A program made the translations under genes and the position numbers. Below the pieces are notes generated by a model that saw only the letters and a list, made by a program, of their open reading frames with translations, had not been told where the DNA came from and searched no databases. From assembly GCA_027924585.1 (NCBI GenBank), contig BSBM01000606.1, positions 12,777,501 through 12,841,500 on the forward strand: a stretch of DNA of 64,000 nucleotides, given 5' to 3'. This document shows positions 48,501-60,276 of the stretch, piece after piece (within the stretch, counting starts at the first letter, position 1; every line of letters starts with the position of its first letter). Source of the stretch: Larix kaempferi. Its lineage: Eukaryota; Streptophyta; Pinopsida; Pinales; Pinaceae.

Positions 48501-50994
48501 TACCTTACCACGTGGCTTTTCAAATCAAGGTGGTTTGCCTTAAGAGCTTCATCAAATGTACTATGGTTGATGAAGTTTCCTCTGCGTCAGTAATGTCGTT
48601 AGCTTGTTGGAAATCTCTTGGCTATCCTCCTCTACTCGTGTCTAGAACTACACTCACTGCATTGGACGGTAGATCTTTTATGCCACATGGAATTATCCCT
48701 TCCCTTGTTGTCTCCTTGGGAGGTAAGTCCATGCCTATTGAAGTGAAGGTGGTTGATGCACCCATCGACTACAACCTTTTACTGGGTGGGAACTGGATGT
48801 ACGCTATGAAGGCTATCACGTCTACTGTATTTAGAGTTATTTTCTTTTCCCATGAAGGCAAGATTGTGACGATCGATCAACTGGATTTTGTTGGCACTCC
48901 TTCCACCGCATCCACAGGATCTGTAGTCCTGCAAGTTTTTGATTCTTAGCCGGAAACTGGGAACATAAGTGTTGGAATGTACCCTTCATTGATGGGAACA
49001 TATAATCTTTCTGCACCAGTGAATTTTATTGGAACCATTACCGATAATGCGCCTCCTCCTTCGAATAATATGTTATTCCAGACCTCCTATTTAAATGATC
49101 CATGGACTTTACCATCCACGAGTTCCACGTCTGGCGACATTGCACATGTTGGGATTCCTATGCCTTTATCTGTAGCGGAGCTTGCTTATGATCATATCCA
49201 ACAAACCACTGCAGATCCGGATCTCTCTTCTTCCCAGACAATTGAAGAAGATCTCGTTACGCTGCCAATTTGGGCAGCCAACTCATCTTGCTGCCACGAT
49301 TGCCTTGATGATACTTTGCCATTTGATGAATCTATCCTCAAGGCCATGTGTGGTAGTGAGAGGCCTTGGGAAGATATGCACCATCGCTCTTATTTCCTTC
49401 CCAACCTCGAGCTCATTCAGCAGGAGGAGTTTAGGATGACTCTAGCTGACATGGTTGGTCACCCTATGGCTCTTTTGGAGTCGTATGATGTTTTTGCGGA
49501 GGGGAATATGACCAATATTTCCCCAACCACTTCGACCAACATCTCCCGCACTCCCGGAAAGATAGAGAACGTTTACGTCGGTGCCGATTGCACTACTGAG
49601 GATATTTTCATTTACACTGACTTGTTTACCGAACTCCGGGAATCTTTCGCCTGGTCATACGAGGAGATGCTAGGAATAGACCCCCACATTGTTGAGCACG
49701 AGATTAGAATGTATCTTTATGCTAAGCTGGTTCAATAATGCTTACGTGCTGTGAACCCTAGGAAGGCAGCTGCTATTAAGGCAGAGGTGGAGAAACTGCT
49801 CAAAGCTGGTTTCATCTACCCCATTCCACTTACCGAATGGGTGTCAAATCCCATTCCTGTGGGTAAGAAATAGGGAACGATCCGTGTATGAACTGATTTC
49901 AGAGATTTGAACCGTGCATGTATGAAAGACAACTTCCCCACACCATTCATTGATCAAATATTGGATGCTTGTGCGGGGAGTGAGATATTTTCATTCATGG
50001 ACGGATTCTTGGGTTATAATTAGATTCAAATAAAACCCACGGACCAACATAAGACGACATTTATTTGTCCATGGAGAACATTTGCATATCGGAAAATGCC
50101 CTTCGGCCTCAAAAACGTCGGAGCTACTTTTCAGTGAGCCATGACCTATGCCTTTCACAATCTTAAGATGATGATGGAAGTTTTCTTGGATGATCTTGCT
50201 AGCCATTCTCGCAAGAGAATGGACCACCCCAAGCACCTCCGTATGATTCTTGAACGATGTATCCACTACAAAATTCGATTGAATCCAAACAAATGCATCT
50301 TCGCGATTAGGATTGGTCGCCTTCTAGGATTCATAGTTTCGAGGGAGGGTATTAGAGTTGATCCTCTCAAAGTTGAGGCAATACTTCAGTTTTCTCCTCC
50401 ACGTAATTTGTTACAACTTCAGAGCCTCCAAGGGAGAGCTACTTTTTTGTGTCTGTTTATAGCTAACTATGCTAGTATTACTAAAGGTTTCGCACGCCTA
50501 TTGAAGAAAGACACACCTTTAATCTGGGATGAGCGAGCCCACCAGTCTTTCGACGCCCTTAAGAAAGCTTTGGTATTGGCCCCCGTGCATATTCCGCCAG
50601 ACTTTACATGAGATTTCATTCTTTATGTGGCCGCATCTCAAGAGACTATTGGCATGGTCTTGGTTCAGGTCGATGATGCGCTCGTCAAGCATGTTATCTA
50701 TTATCTTAGTTGAAAATTAGTAGACACTGAACTAAGGTACACCCATGTAGAAAAGCTGGCACTTGCGACTGTCCACGCAGTCCAGCGGTTACGGCATTAC
50801 ATTTTGCTTCGAACAAGCACAGTTGTAGCTCATATCAATCCATTTCAGTTCGTGCTATCATGATGCCTTATCGGGGGTAAGTATAATAAATGGATTGTGA
50901 TTCTTCAGGAATTTGATCTTGATTTTGCTTCGGCAAAATCAGTGAAATCATTGGTGTTCGTTGACCTTATGTCGGACCTTCCACGACTTGATGA
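45539..50994 (+). pseudogene. Element B gag-protease-RT-RNaseH, 5' part of gag-pol
   Basis: A single frame with no frameshift runs from 45,539 to the X insertion at 50,994; the first in-frame ATG is 45,755. Gag holds Gly/Asn/His-rich repeats (GGGNIPYHYSHYN), a capsid-like core at about 47,040-47,510 (FEGKGGEDPGDHVTTFHLW, WRRRKRL) and a knuckle CKLCGEDHLTHLC at about 47,940. The protease active site reads VDEVSSASVM (about 48,565), a change from the family's DEGAS. RT starts near 49,790 with FRDLNRAC and has FLDD (about 50,185). The gypsy RNase H reads YVAASQETIGM with Ala at the first catalytic Asp. About 16-18 stops occur, nearly all where Gln, Arg or Trp is expected. The partner piece is 58,282-59,555. 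Confidence 0.9.
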
Positions 50995-51599
50995 TGTTAA
51001 ATTTTGAGCATTAATTCACAATACTCTAGGATCTTTACTGAGAGAATAACATGTATAGTATATCAATGCATATCAATCATAACAAGCATGTCAATCATCA
51101 CAAGAATAAAAAGCATGAGAGACAAGAGACACAGAGTTTCCGTGGGGAAAACCCTAAGGTGAAAAACCCCACAACTTCCTCAAAGATAGAGAGAGCAATG
51201 GCTCAACCAAAGTACAACCAAAATACACTTGAGATAGTCTCCTAGTAGCAGATGATCCTCCTCTTGACTAGTGTGCCACTTTCTGAGTGAGATAAGTGTA
51301 CCTTTCCGAATGATCAAAATAGAGATCTCCCGATCTCTATTGATACTAACTTATTTGCCCAGTTACACTATGGGGCCAACTTGTCTATCTAGATACATCC
51401 ACAATATAATATATGTTTCAAGGCCAACCCCACACATGGTGGTCTAATAACCCATCGACAAGTACACACACTTGCAACACTTGTCAATCCACATGACGAC
51501 ACTTCCTTATAGAGTAATAACACATCTCTTATAAGGGTGCAATAAATATATATGAAATACATAGATGAAATACATTCTGAAGTTACATATACATCAACA
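50995..51599 (-). repeat. Element X 3' LTR
   Basis: 605 bp; on the minus strand it reads TGTTGATGTATATG to AAAATTTAACA. It is the partner of 57,672-58,276 with even coverage. Confidence 0.95.
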
Positions 51600-51612
51600 C
51601 TCCCTCTTAACT
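51600..51612 (-). other. Element X polypurine tract
   Basis: The minus strand reads AGTTAAGAGGGAG directly before TGTTGATG, the LTR start, the usual copia PPT place. Confidence 0.75.
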
Positions 51613-51835
51613 AGGAAGGTATTTCTCGACACAATTCTGCTAGACTAGTCTTCTTCTCGGGATCATCATCATCATCATCGTCACTGCTGCTGCTATCTCA
51701 ACCAATCTCTGACTCTACTCGTCATAGGAAGTTCTACAGAGCTAGTCCTTTTTCATACTGGATGTAGGACCACCACCTGCAGGTCTTCATCATCATTGGC
51801 CATACTGTGGAATCCTCAAGACTTATTACATACGT

Positions 51836-52500
51836 TAGAAAACCTAGCTGCAACATCCTAGGCTATTATGAGCACACAGCTCTACCTGTCGGATCTCCCA
51901 GGATCACATTACATGTGACCCATCACAAAACCTGGCTGAAGCATCCTAGGCTGTTACGAGCACACAGCTCTACCTGTCGGATCTCCCAGGATCACATTAC
52001 ATGTGACCCATCACAAAACCTGGCTGAAGCATCCCAGGCTGTTACGAGCACACAGCTCTACCTGTCGGATCTCCCAGGAGCACATTACATGTGATATCAC
52101 CACAAAACCTAGATGAAGCATCCCAGGCTGTTACGAGCACACATCTCTACCTGTCGGATCTCCCAGGAGCACATTACATTTGGTCCACCACAAAACCTGG
52201 CCAAAGCATTTGAGGCCTTTTTCATCCTGTCTAGATCTCCAAAGAGCAAATTACATGTGGTCATGGCAAAACCTGGCTGAAGCATCTAAGGCCTTTTTCA
52301 TCCTGTCCAGATCTCCTAGTAGCAAATTACATGCCATAGGACAAAACCTCGCAAGAGCATCTCAGGATGTTACGAGTACACAACTTTGACCTAAAGATAT
52401 CCCAGGGCACAAATTACATGTCCTCCCAGAGCAATGTCTCAAAAGAGCATCCTAGGCTATTATGGGTACGCAACTCCGACCTATAGGATCTCCCAGACAT
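51836..52500 (-). repeat. About eight 75-90-bp tandem repeats in X
   Basis: Units open with ACAAAACCTGGCTGAAGCAT-like sequence at about 51,838, 51,925, 52,013, 52,101, 52,190, 52,264, 52,340 and 52,430. The first four are about 88 bp and nearly identical; later ones are shorter and diverged. They contain CTACCTGTCGGATCTCCCAG. The array lies between the pol stop and the PPT, so it is 3' untranslated DNA of the copia element. Confidence 0.88.
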
Positions 52501-52679
52501 GCTCATCTGCACAACCTAATCCACAGCCACAAAGTATCATCTGATACTCAACATACATCATCCTAATGTACACATGATCATCCTAATCATCATCACTGCA
52601 ACATCCTGCTGGCTGTCATCTGGAGAAGCTCGTCATCCACGATCACCCTGATCATACAATGCATCCATCTGATGCACAC

Positions 52680-52960
52680 CAAGTATCTACCTGATACATA
52701 TCATCATACATAGTTTATCCACCTGATACATAGATACATGATCCACACAATGTATCCACCTGATACATATACAGATACATGGTCCAAGCATCCAACATGA
52801 TGCATATATAAAATACATACAAATGATCCAACCGATCATATCCAGCATCCAACATGATGTGTACATACATATAAATGATCCAACTGATCATATCCAGCAT
52901 CCAACATGATGCGTACATACATATACATATAAATGATCCAACTAATCATACAAAGCTAAA
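52680..52960 (-). repeat. Second short tandem repeat in X
   Basis: Units of about 55-65 bp share GATCCAACTGATCATATCCA and GCATCCAACATGATG with TACATACATATA spacers. It continues the repeat-rich 3' region of X. It is AT-rich and non-coding. Confidence 0.75.
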
Positions 52961-53063
52961 ACTAGAACATCATCCTGATGCTCATCATCCAGCGCTTACA
53001 TCCACAGCCATGTGAAGGATCCTCCTTCCAACATGCTTGGAATGGATTCAGCAAATGTGTCCA

Positions 53064-56000
53064 TCACTTCTTCCTCAAAGTGTCCTCGATCTGAAGAACA
53101 CCAAGCCTCTCCCTGAAGTACTCAAACTTCACCCTGCCTAGTGGCTTCCTTAGCACATATGCAATCTACTCGTCCATCGTAACATACAGGAGCTTCACAG
53201 CTCCTCTCTACACCATATCCTTTATATAGTGATATTTGATCTCTATGTGTTTCGACCTGTCATGAAACACTCGATTCTCAGACAGCTTCACACAACTCTG
53301 GTTATCGCAGAAGATACCAGTAGCGTCCAGTGGGAGATCAAATAACTCAGACAGTAGCTTCCGTAGCCATACTGCCTCACAACTAGCTGAACAGGCTGCA
53401 ACATACTCTGCCTCAGCTATACTCAGTGCCACACAGAACTACTTCCTGCTAAACCAAGAGATCACACCTGATCCCATACTGAAGTAGCATCCAGATGTGC
53501 TCTTCCTATCAACAGCACTACCAGCGCAATCTGAATCAACATAACCCTGCAGTTTAAACTTTTGATTCGCTTCATACTTGAGCCCAAAATCCACTGTACC
53601 CTTTAGGTACCTCAGAACATGCTTTACAGCAACCAGGTGAACACCCCTCGGATCCATCAGGAATTGGATCAATGTGTTCAAAGTAAAGCAAATATCTGGT
53701 CTCATGTTCGTCAGGTACATCAAGGACCCAATCATCTGATGATACATAGAGACATCAACCGGCTCAGATGAAGCATCACATAGAAGCTTCAGATTCGATG
53801 CCATAGGTGTGGCCATGGCCTTGCAATCCATCATCCCGAATCTCTTCAAGATATCTACTGTGTACTTCCATTGACCAAGGAAGATCCCACCTGCTCTCTG
53901 CGACACCTCCATACCTAGGAAATAATGCATCATTCCCAAATCTTTCATATCGAACTCAACAACAAACTTACTCTTAGTATCTGCAATCAATTTGTCATCT
54001 CCTGTTACAAATAAGTCATCCACTTACAGGAGTAGAATCACAGGATTCCCTTCTTCAACCTTGTAGTAAAGGTTGAAATCTGCTTTACTCTTGGTAAAGC
54101 CCAAACTAGATAGGAAACTGTCCATCCTACCATACCAAGTTCTGGGAGCTTGTTTCAATCCATACAAGGCTTTCTTCAATTTGCACACATATGACTCCCT
54201 ATCATGTATTTCGAAATTGAGTGGCTGCTCCACATATACTTCTTCTTCAATTACACCATTCAAGAATGCAGTCTTGACATCCATCTGGTGTATTTTCCAT
54301 TTCATTGCTGCAGCCAGGGCAAGTACTGTTCTGATGGAAGTATACCTCGCTACAAGTGCAAAAGTTTCTTCATAATCTATTCCCTCTTTCTAAGAGAAGC
54401 CACAAGCTACGAATCTTGCCTTGTATTTCTCTACACTGCCATCTACAGCATGCTTGATTTTGTAGATCCATTTGGAAGTCACAACAGACTTCTCTTTAGG
54501 TCTTGGGACAACATCCCAAACATCATTCTTCATTATTGATTGGTATTCCTCAACCATGGCATCCTTCCATTCTTTCTTTTCCATTGCTTCTTCATAACTG
54601 GAAGGTTCTTTGTTCATAATATCACAGAGTAAAGCAACATAGCTGGTATGTGATCTGGTTCTCTTCTTTGCTCTGTGTTCTTCTTCTGGAATGCCAAATC
54701 TTTCTGCATCTTGAATGAGCTATCTAGCCCATGCAGGTTTCCTCTTGTGAGAGTTATCCTCACACGGTGGATCTACAGGTTCTTGCGGATCTTCAAACTC
54801 ATGAACAAATTTTGGAATTGCTTCAGTCATGGTAGTGTCTTGAAATCTAGTTTCCTTAGGTTGTTCATAAACTTCGATAGGTGCCTTCCTTGATTTGATG
54901 AATGCTGAGTTTTCATCAAATGTCACATCCCTGCTGACATCAATATTCTTGAACCCTGGAAAGTATATTCTATAATCCTTCGAGCTTTCACTGTAACCCA
55001 CAAAGATACCCTTATTTCCTGAAGGATCTAGTTTGGTCCTCTTTTCCTTTGGGACATGACTGAATACTGGACAACCAAATATTCTGAGATGGCTGACTTC
55101 AAGTTTCTTACCAGAAAAGACCTCTTCTAGTGTCTTGTTGTCCAATATCTTGTGGGTGTTCTATTCTACACATATACAGTTGTTCTACTTGCTTCTTCCC
55201 ATAGATGCATAGGTAGATCCTGGTCATGTAGCATTGCTCTTGCTGCTTCAATGATTGTTCTGTTCTTCCTTTATGCAACTCCATTCTGTTGTGGATTGTA
55301 AGGAGCAGTCAACTCCCTCTTAATCCCTCAATCACTACAAAGCTTCTTGAAGTCACCTGAGGTGAATTCTCCACCATTGTCGGATCTGAATGTTTTGATG
55401 TTCTTGTCAATTTGATTCTCCATCAAGGTTTTGAATCCCTTAAACTTATCAAACACCTCATCTTTTTTCTTCAAGAAGTATATCCAAGTCTTCCTGGAAA
55501 AGTCATCAATAAATGAGACATAGTAAACATACCCACTTAGAGAATTAGATGACATAGGACCACATACATATGAGTGGATGATTTCCAAGATATCCTTTTC
55601 CTTGCTTTCACTGCTGGGGAAAGCCTTCTTAATGTTCTTACCTTTTGCACATCCTTTGCAAACACCTTCATGTTTGGTCTTGATTCAGGAAGACCCTCTA
55701 CAGCCTTGCTTTCAATTGGAAGTGCCCTATAGTGCATATGAGCAAGTCTTCTATGCCAAAGTTCACTTGGCTCCATGGATTCATGCACCATGGCATGTTC
55801 AGGTTGTCCCTTCAATTTATACAAACCTCCCTCTTGCTCTCCAATCACTACTGCACCATCTATGGTCTTTCCCTTTGGACACATTAGGACTTGGCCATCC
55901 ACAAATGCAACCCTCATACCTTTTGCATCCAATGAAGAGATGGAGAGTAAGTTCTTCTTGAGCCCAGGTACATAAATGACTTATTTCATCTTCAAAGATT

Positions 56001-57096
56001 TTCCAGAATCTAGGTTGTAGGAGGTTTCACTACTTCCTTTGATTGGGTATTGATAATCATCCCCAAGTTTTACCTTATGGGGTGATTCATGTTCAGATAG
56101 GTTCACAAAAAATTCCTTAAACCCAGTCATGTGTTTGGAAGCCCCACTGTCAATTAACCAATCATTACAACCATGGGAGATAGTACCCGTGAGAGCAGAG
56201 ATTAGAACATACTCTTCTTCACTTGATGAGTCATCATTACTATTATCACATTCTTCCCTAGCCTTTTTCTTGGGTGGTTCATCATCCTCGGCAGCATGAG
56301 CATGAAACCTTCTTTTGCTGCCCTTCTTGTTGTTGTTGAAGTTGTTGTTGTCCTTCTTTTTCTTGGGACAATTTATGGTAATATGTCCTTTCTCATTACA
56401 GGTGAAGAATATTCTTCTTTCTTTGAAGTGACATGAAGATTTCTTGGAGTGAGATGGCTCTCTCTTGGACTTCCCTTTTTTGGTGTGAGCTGTGAGAGCT
56501 TGATCTTCATTCCCCATATTTTCTTCTCGTGCAACAAGCCTTGCTTCTTCTTGTGAGCATTCTTCTCGTAGTCTACTGAAGGAAATCAACTTCTTTCTTA
56601 CACAGATTCCTTGAACGAAGGAGTCCCATGAGCTAGGTAAGCCATTCAGAGTGGTCATGACACCTTCACCATTCTCCACCATTTCATCCACTGCTTCTAG
56701 TTGTTCCTTGATCTAGGAGACCCTTGAAAAATAAGATTGAATGGTTTCTCCATTATGAAACTTTACTCCTTTCAATTAGTTCCGCAGGGTCATCTTCTGA
56801 TTTATGTTCTTCCCTTCAAATAGCTTGGTCAAAGAGTCAAACATCTCTTTGGGTTTCTTTAGAGAAGACACATGGGGTATGAGATGGTCTTTGATGGAAT
56901 CAGTAATGATTCTCTTTGCTTTGACCAAGTTCTTCTTATGCAATACTTTAGCCTCTTCATCCTCTGGGATAGGGATGTCTTCTTTTATATATGAGTCCAA
57001 CTCATTCTCTTCCAAGATTAACCCAATCCAATACTTCCAAGCTCAGAAGTTATCATCCCCTTCAATCTTATCCTCAAGCTTGGTGTGGTGAGACAT
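53064..57096 (-). pseudogene. Element X copia gag-protease-integrase-RT-RNaseH
   Basis: ATG 57,096 begins MSHHTKLEDKIEGDDNF. Gag (57,096-56,250) includes KKPKEMFDSLTKLFEGKN and a knuckle whose first Cys is Phe (FFTCNEKGHITINCP). The protease has WLIDSGASKHM (about 56,150). Integrase has the HHCC-type region (LWHRRLAHMHY) and DDE residues: FIDDFSRKTW and SDNGGEF are kept, but the Glu codon in NGVAE is a stop (55,271-55,273). RT at 54,617-53,440 has FLNGVIEEEVYVEQP, and the Tyr of YVDD is a stop. RNase H follows (VALSIAEAEYVAAC, HIEIKYHYIKDMV). Frameshifts near 55,580 and 55,155 and about ten stops add to the decay. The domain order identifies Ty1/copia, as opposed to gypsy. Confidence 0.92.
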
Positions 57097-57654
57097 TTTA
57101 AAGAGTACTTCAAATGGAAATAGAAAATATTTAGGTCTTACCACTTGAAATGCTGAAAACTGGATCTCGTCCCGGATTAGGGTTTGTCGAAAAAACCCTA
57201 AAAATTCAAAGTATGAATTTCAACTTTTTGAAAGGATAGAAAGATGCATCTTGATTATCTGATCAGCCTAGCGCATTTCGAATTTGAGATCAGCAAAGTT
57301 TTACCCTTCAGATTTGACTTTTTGTCCTCTCGGGTTCACTAAGGAGAGCCCTGAATTAGGGTTTGAGTTTCCCGGAGATCTACCCAGCCAAAAATCTTGA
57401 TCTAAAGCTCTAAACTTCGATTTTGGAAAGGAGCTTCCAGCTATGTCTTCATATTTCAGAAATTCCTATTTTTGTGGAAACCCTAATTTTTAGGGACAAA
57501 CCTAAAAAATACTCAGAATGGAATTTTGATTGGACAGCTGGATTCTCCTTGATGAGTAGAGTCAATCTACTATACTGCTTTTCAAAAATATGTGGAGAGA
57601 AACCCAATAAATAAGAAAGTCAAGTTTTCGTCATTGCAAAATGTCTTCTTCTCA
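57097..57654 (-). other. Element X leader
   Basis: About 560 bp between PBS and gag ATG with no gene. It has two CCCTAA/TTAGGG-like stretches (near 57,185-57,205 and 57,355) that are too short to be a telomeric repeat. Confidence 0.7.
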
Positions 57655-57671
57655 GGTTAGCTCTGATACCA
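57655..57671 (-). other. Element X primer-binding site (initiator tRNA-Met)
   Basis: The minus strand reads TGGTATCAGAGCTAACC next to the 5' LTR. TGGTATCAGAGC is the classic plant initiator-Met primer site used by most copia elements. Confidence 0.93.
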
Positions 57672-58276
57672 TCTTAAATTTTGAGCATTAATTCACAATA
57701 CTCTAGGATCTTTACTGAGAGAATAACATGTACAGTATATCAATGCATATTAATCATAACAAGCATGTCAATCATCACAAGAATCAAAAGCATGAGAGAC
57801 AAGAGACACAGAGTTTCCGTGGGGAAAACCCTAAGGTGAAAAACCCCACAACTTCCTCAGAGATAGAGAGAGAAATGGCTCAACCAAAGTACAACCAAAA
57901 TACAATTGAGATAGTCTCCTAGTAGCAAATGATCCTCCTCCTGACTAGTGCGCCACTTTCTGAGTGAGAGAAGTGTGACTTTCCGAATGATCAAAATAGA
58001 GATGTCCTGATCTCTATTTATACTAACCTATTTGCCCAGTTACACTATGGGGCCAACTTGTCTATCTAGATACATCCACAATATAATATATGTTTCAGGG
58101 CCGACCCCACACATGGTGGTTTAATAACCCATCAGCAAGTACACACACTTGCGACACTTGTCAATCCACATGACGACACTTCCTTATAGAGGAATAACAC
58201 ATCTCTTATAAGGGTACAATAAATATATATGAAATACATAGATGAAATACATTCCAAAGTTACATATACATCAACA
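57672..58276 (-). repeat. Element X 5' LTR
   Basis: 605 bp on the minus strand from TGTTGATG to TTTAAGA. The last bases have changed from ACA in the partner LTR to AGA. It is followed at 58,277-58,281 by GATGA, the target duplication. Confidence 0.95.
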
Positions 58277-58281
58277 GATGA

Positions 58282-59555
58282 GGATGTCATTCATGAAGAT
58301 TCCTTTATGGATGAACACTTATTTCTTATCTTGACTGAGGACCCTTGGTATGGGGATATCATTGTATATATCCAAACTTTGAAGTTTCCTCCGCATTATT
58401 CACGAGATGAGCGACGACGTGTGAGACATCATGCTAAAGATTATACTATCGTTGGTGACACTTTGTATCGCCGAGGAAAGGATTCCATTCTCCGTCATTG
58501 CTTTACTCACGAAGAAGCGGAACAGGTACTTAATGATTGCCATGTGGGGGCGTGTGGCAGTCACTTATCCGGGCTTGCTACAACCCAGCGTATCATGTGA
58601 GCTAGTTATTTTTGGCGTACCACCCTTAAAGATTGTATTAATGCTGTGAAGAGATGTCACCCTTTCCAGGTGTTTTCTCGGAATGTACACTCGCATCCAG
58701 CACCCCTCTATCCGGTCGTCATTGTTGGTCCCTTCACTAAGTTGGGGGTAGATTTCATGGATTGCAAACTACCTTTGGCTAGGGGGCATCACCATATTAT
58801 CATGGCCGTGGATTATTTTTCCAAGTGGGCTGAGGCCATGCCTACTATAAAAGTCGACGGTGCTACTACATCCCATTTCGTGTTCAAATAGATTATCACT
58901 CGATTCAGTATCCTGAAAGAGATTGTCACTGACCATGGCAGTCACTTTCAAAACAAGATGATGGAGGATTTGTCTCTCAAGCTTGTGTTTCATCAGGAAC
59001 ACTCATCTTCCTACTATCCTCAAGCGAATGGTCAGGTTGAAGCAGTAAATAAGTCTTTGAAGACCATTCTCCAATGTACCATCCAACAAAGCAAGACCAA
59101 TTGGAATACCATGTTATATCCTGCTTTGTGGGCATATCGAACCGTAGTTAAGACTGCCACCGGGTTCTCACCATTCCAGTTAGTTCATGGTTTGGAGTCA
59201 CTTTTACTGATTGAATACGAAATCCCTTCACTCAAGCTAGCCATAGAGCTCCTCCCTGATACGACAGAGATTGAGCAACGTTTAGTACACCTCGAGCAAC
59301 TTAATGAGCACCATCAAGATGCCGCTATGGCCATTGATGTTAACAAGCATCGTGTCAAGGTTCAATATGATAGGTCTGTCCATCCCCGACAATATGGTGA
59401 AGGTGACCTGGTTCTCTTGTATGACCAAGCTAAAGAACCCCTGGGGGCAGGCAAGTTCAATCCCATGTGGCACGGTCCCTAAGTTAGAAGACTATGGGGG
59501 AGTTGTCTTGAAGGAGCCTAGAAATGGGCTCTACCTCAAGCGGTATTACGCTTGA
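58282..59555 (+). pseudogene. Element B integrase, 3' part of gag-pol
   Basis: This resumes B's gag-pol frame after X, with no frameshift relative to the part that ends at 50,994. It begins EDVIHEDSFMDEHLF and carries the integrase zinc region (HCFTHEEAEQVLNDCH; the following HxxC part is damaged, RCHPFQ) and the DDE residues MAVDYFSKW, VTDHGSHFQ and GQVEAVNK, all three acids present. The C-terminal part keeps LWAYRTVVKTATGFSPFQLVHG. Just after MWHGP (about 59,478) roughly 34-40 bases present in A are missing, which shifts the frame into the shared end EDYGGVVLKEPRNGLYLKRY at 59,555. Stops lie near 58,598 and 58,889. Confidence 0.88.
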
Positions 59556-59666
59556 ACCTTGGGTTCGAGCTGATACTTTTGTACACTATTTTATAGTTTT
59601 TCTGTACATAGTTTAGATTGCCTTATGGTTGTCAGGTATGCTGATTAGCCTCTATTTGATTGACAG

Positions 59667-60095
59667 ATGTCAACAGAATATCCTACATTCTGATATTTCG
59701 CGGATGGTGCTAGCCAACATACGCAGTAGCTTGCATATGCTGCCTGGTTTATCTTCTCACCTGACCACCTAGTTGTGTCTTCAGGAGGTTCTTGTCTCGG
59801 TCCTACATTTGATAATATGGTTGAGTATAGTGTCATTATTGAGCTACTTCGGGATGCTATCTCACATGACATCTAGTCTTTAGAAGTCCGCCTAAATTCA
59901 CAACTAGTTGTGTCTCAGCTGAATGGGAAGTACCGTGTACGAGACCCTACATTACTACGGATATTCCTTAAGGTACGACTCTTGGAGAGACATTTTGTTT
60001 CAATTACATATATTCATATTCCGAGAAGTCATAATTATATATCTGATGCATACGCTAACTATGTATTATATTGGCATTTGTCACATTCATCATGA
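59667..60095 (+). pseudogene. Element B second RNase H (archaeal-type)
   Basis: ATG 59,667 follows CTATTTGATTGACAG, an acceptor-like end directly before the start, 111 bp past the integrase stop. The frame holds FADGAS, VEYSVIIELL and ISDAYANY, but the third catalytic acid is Asn (RLNSQLVV) where A and C have Asp. Stops near 59,690, 59,727 and 59,874 also break it. An intact copy of the C insertion target (CAACATACGCAG) lies at about 59,703-59,714. Confidence 0.85.
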
Positions 60096-60276
60096 AGCAC
60101 ATAAATACAAAGACATTCATACATTTGTACATGCACACATGTAGTGGAACCAATAACCAAAGGTGTATATATATATATATATAAATATGTTAAAAAATAG
60201 TAGTGTCATACAAAATTGGAGCCCGTAGCCCTAAAAAATATACATATCGATACAGAATAATGAGACCCCGGGATAT

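Larger units (their letters stand above)
50995..58276 (-). mobile_element. Element X: complete Ty1/copia element
   Basis: Two 605-bp LTRs bound a 7.28-kb element on the minus strand, flanked by the target duplication GATGA (50,990-50,994 and 58,277-58,281). Interior order on the minus strand: initiator-Met PBS, leader, gag-protease-integrase-RT-RNase H in copia order, then 1.4 kb of repeat-rich 3' DNA, then PPT. LTRs differ at about 28 of 605 sites by eye. It splits B between RNase H and integrase. I do not assign a copia lineage. Confidence 0.95.

Noticed and set aside
55578-55961. Plus-strand open frame opposite the X integrase
   Set aside because: Shadow of the copia pol frame on the minus strand.
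57180-57365. CCCTAA/TTAGGG stretches as interstitial telomere repeats
   Set aside because: Only one or two units each, embedded in the copia leader.
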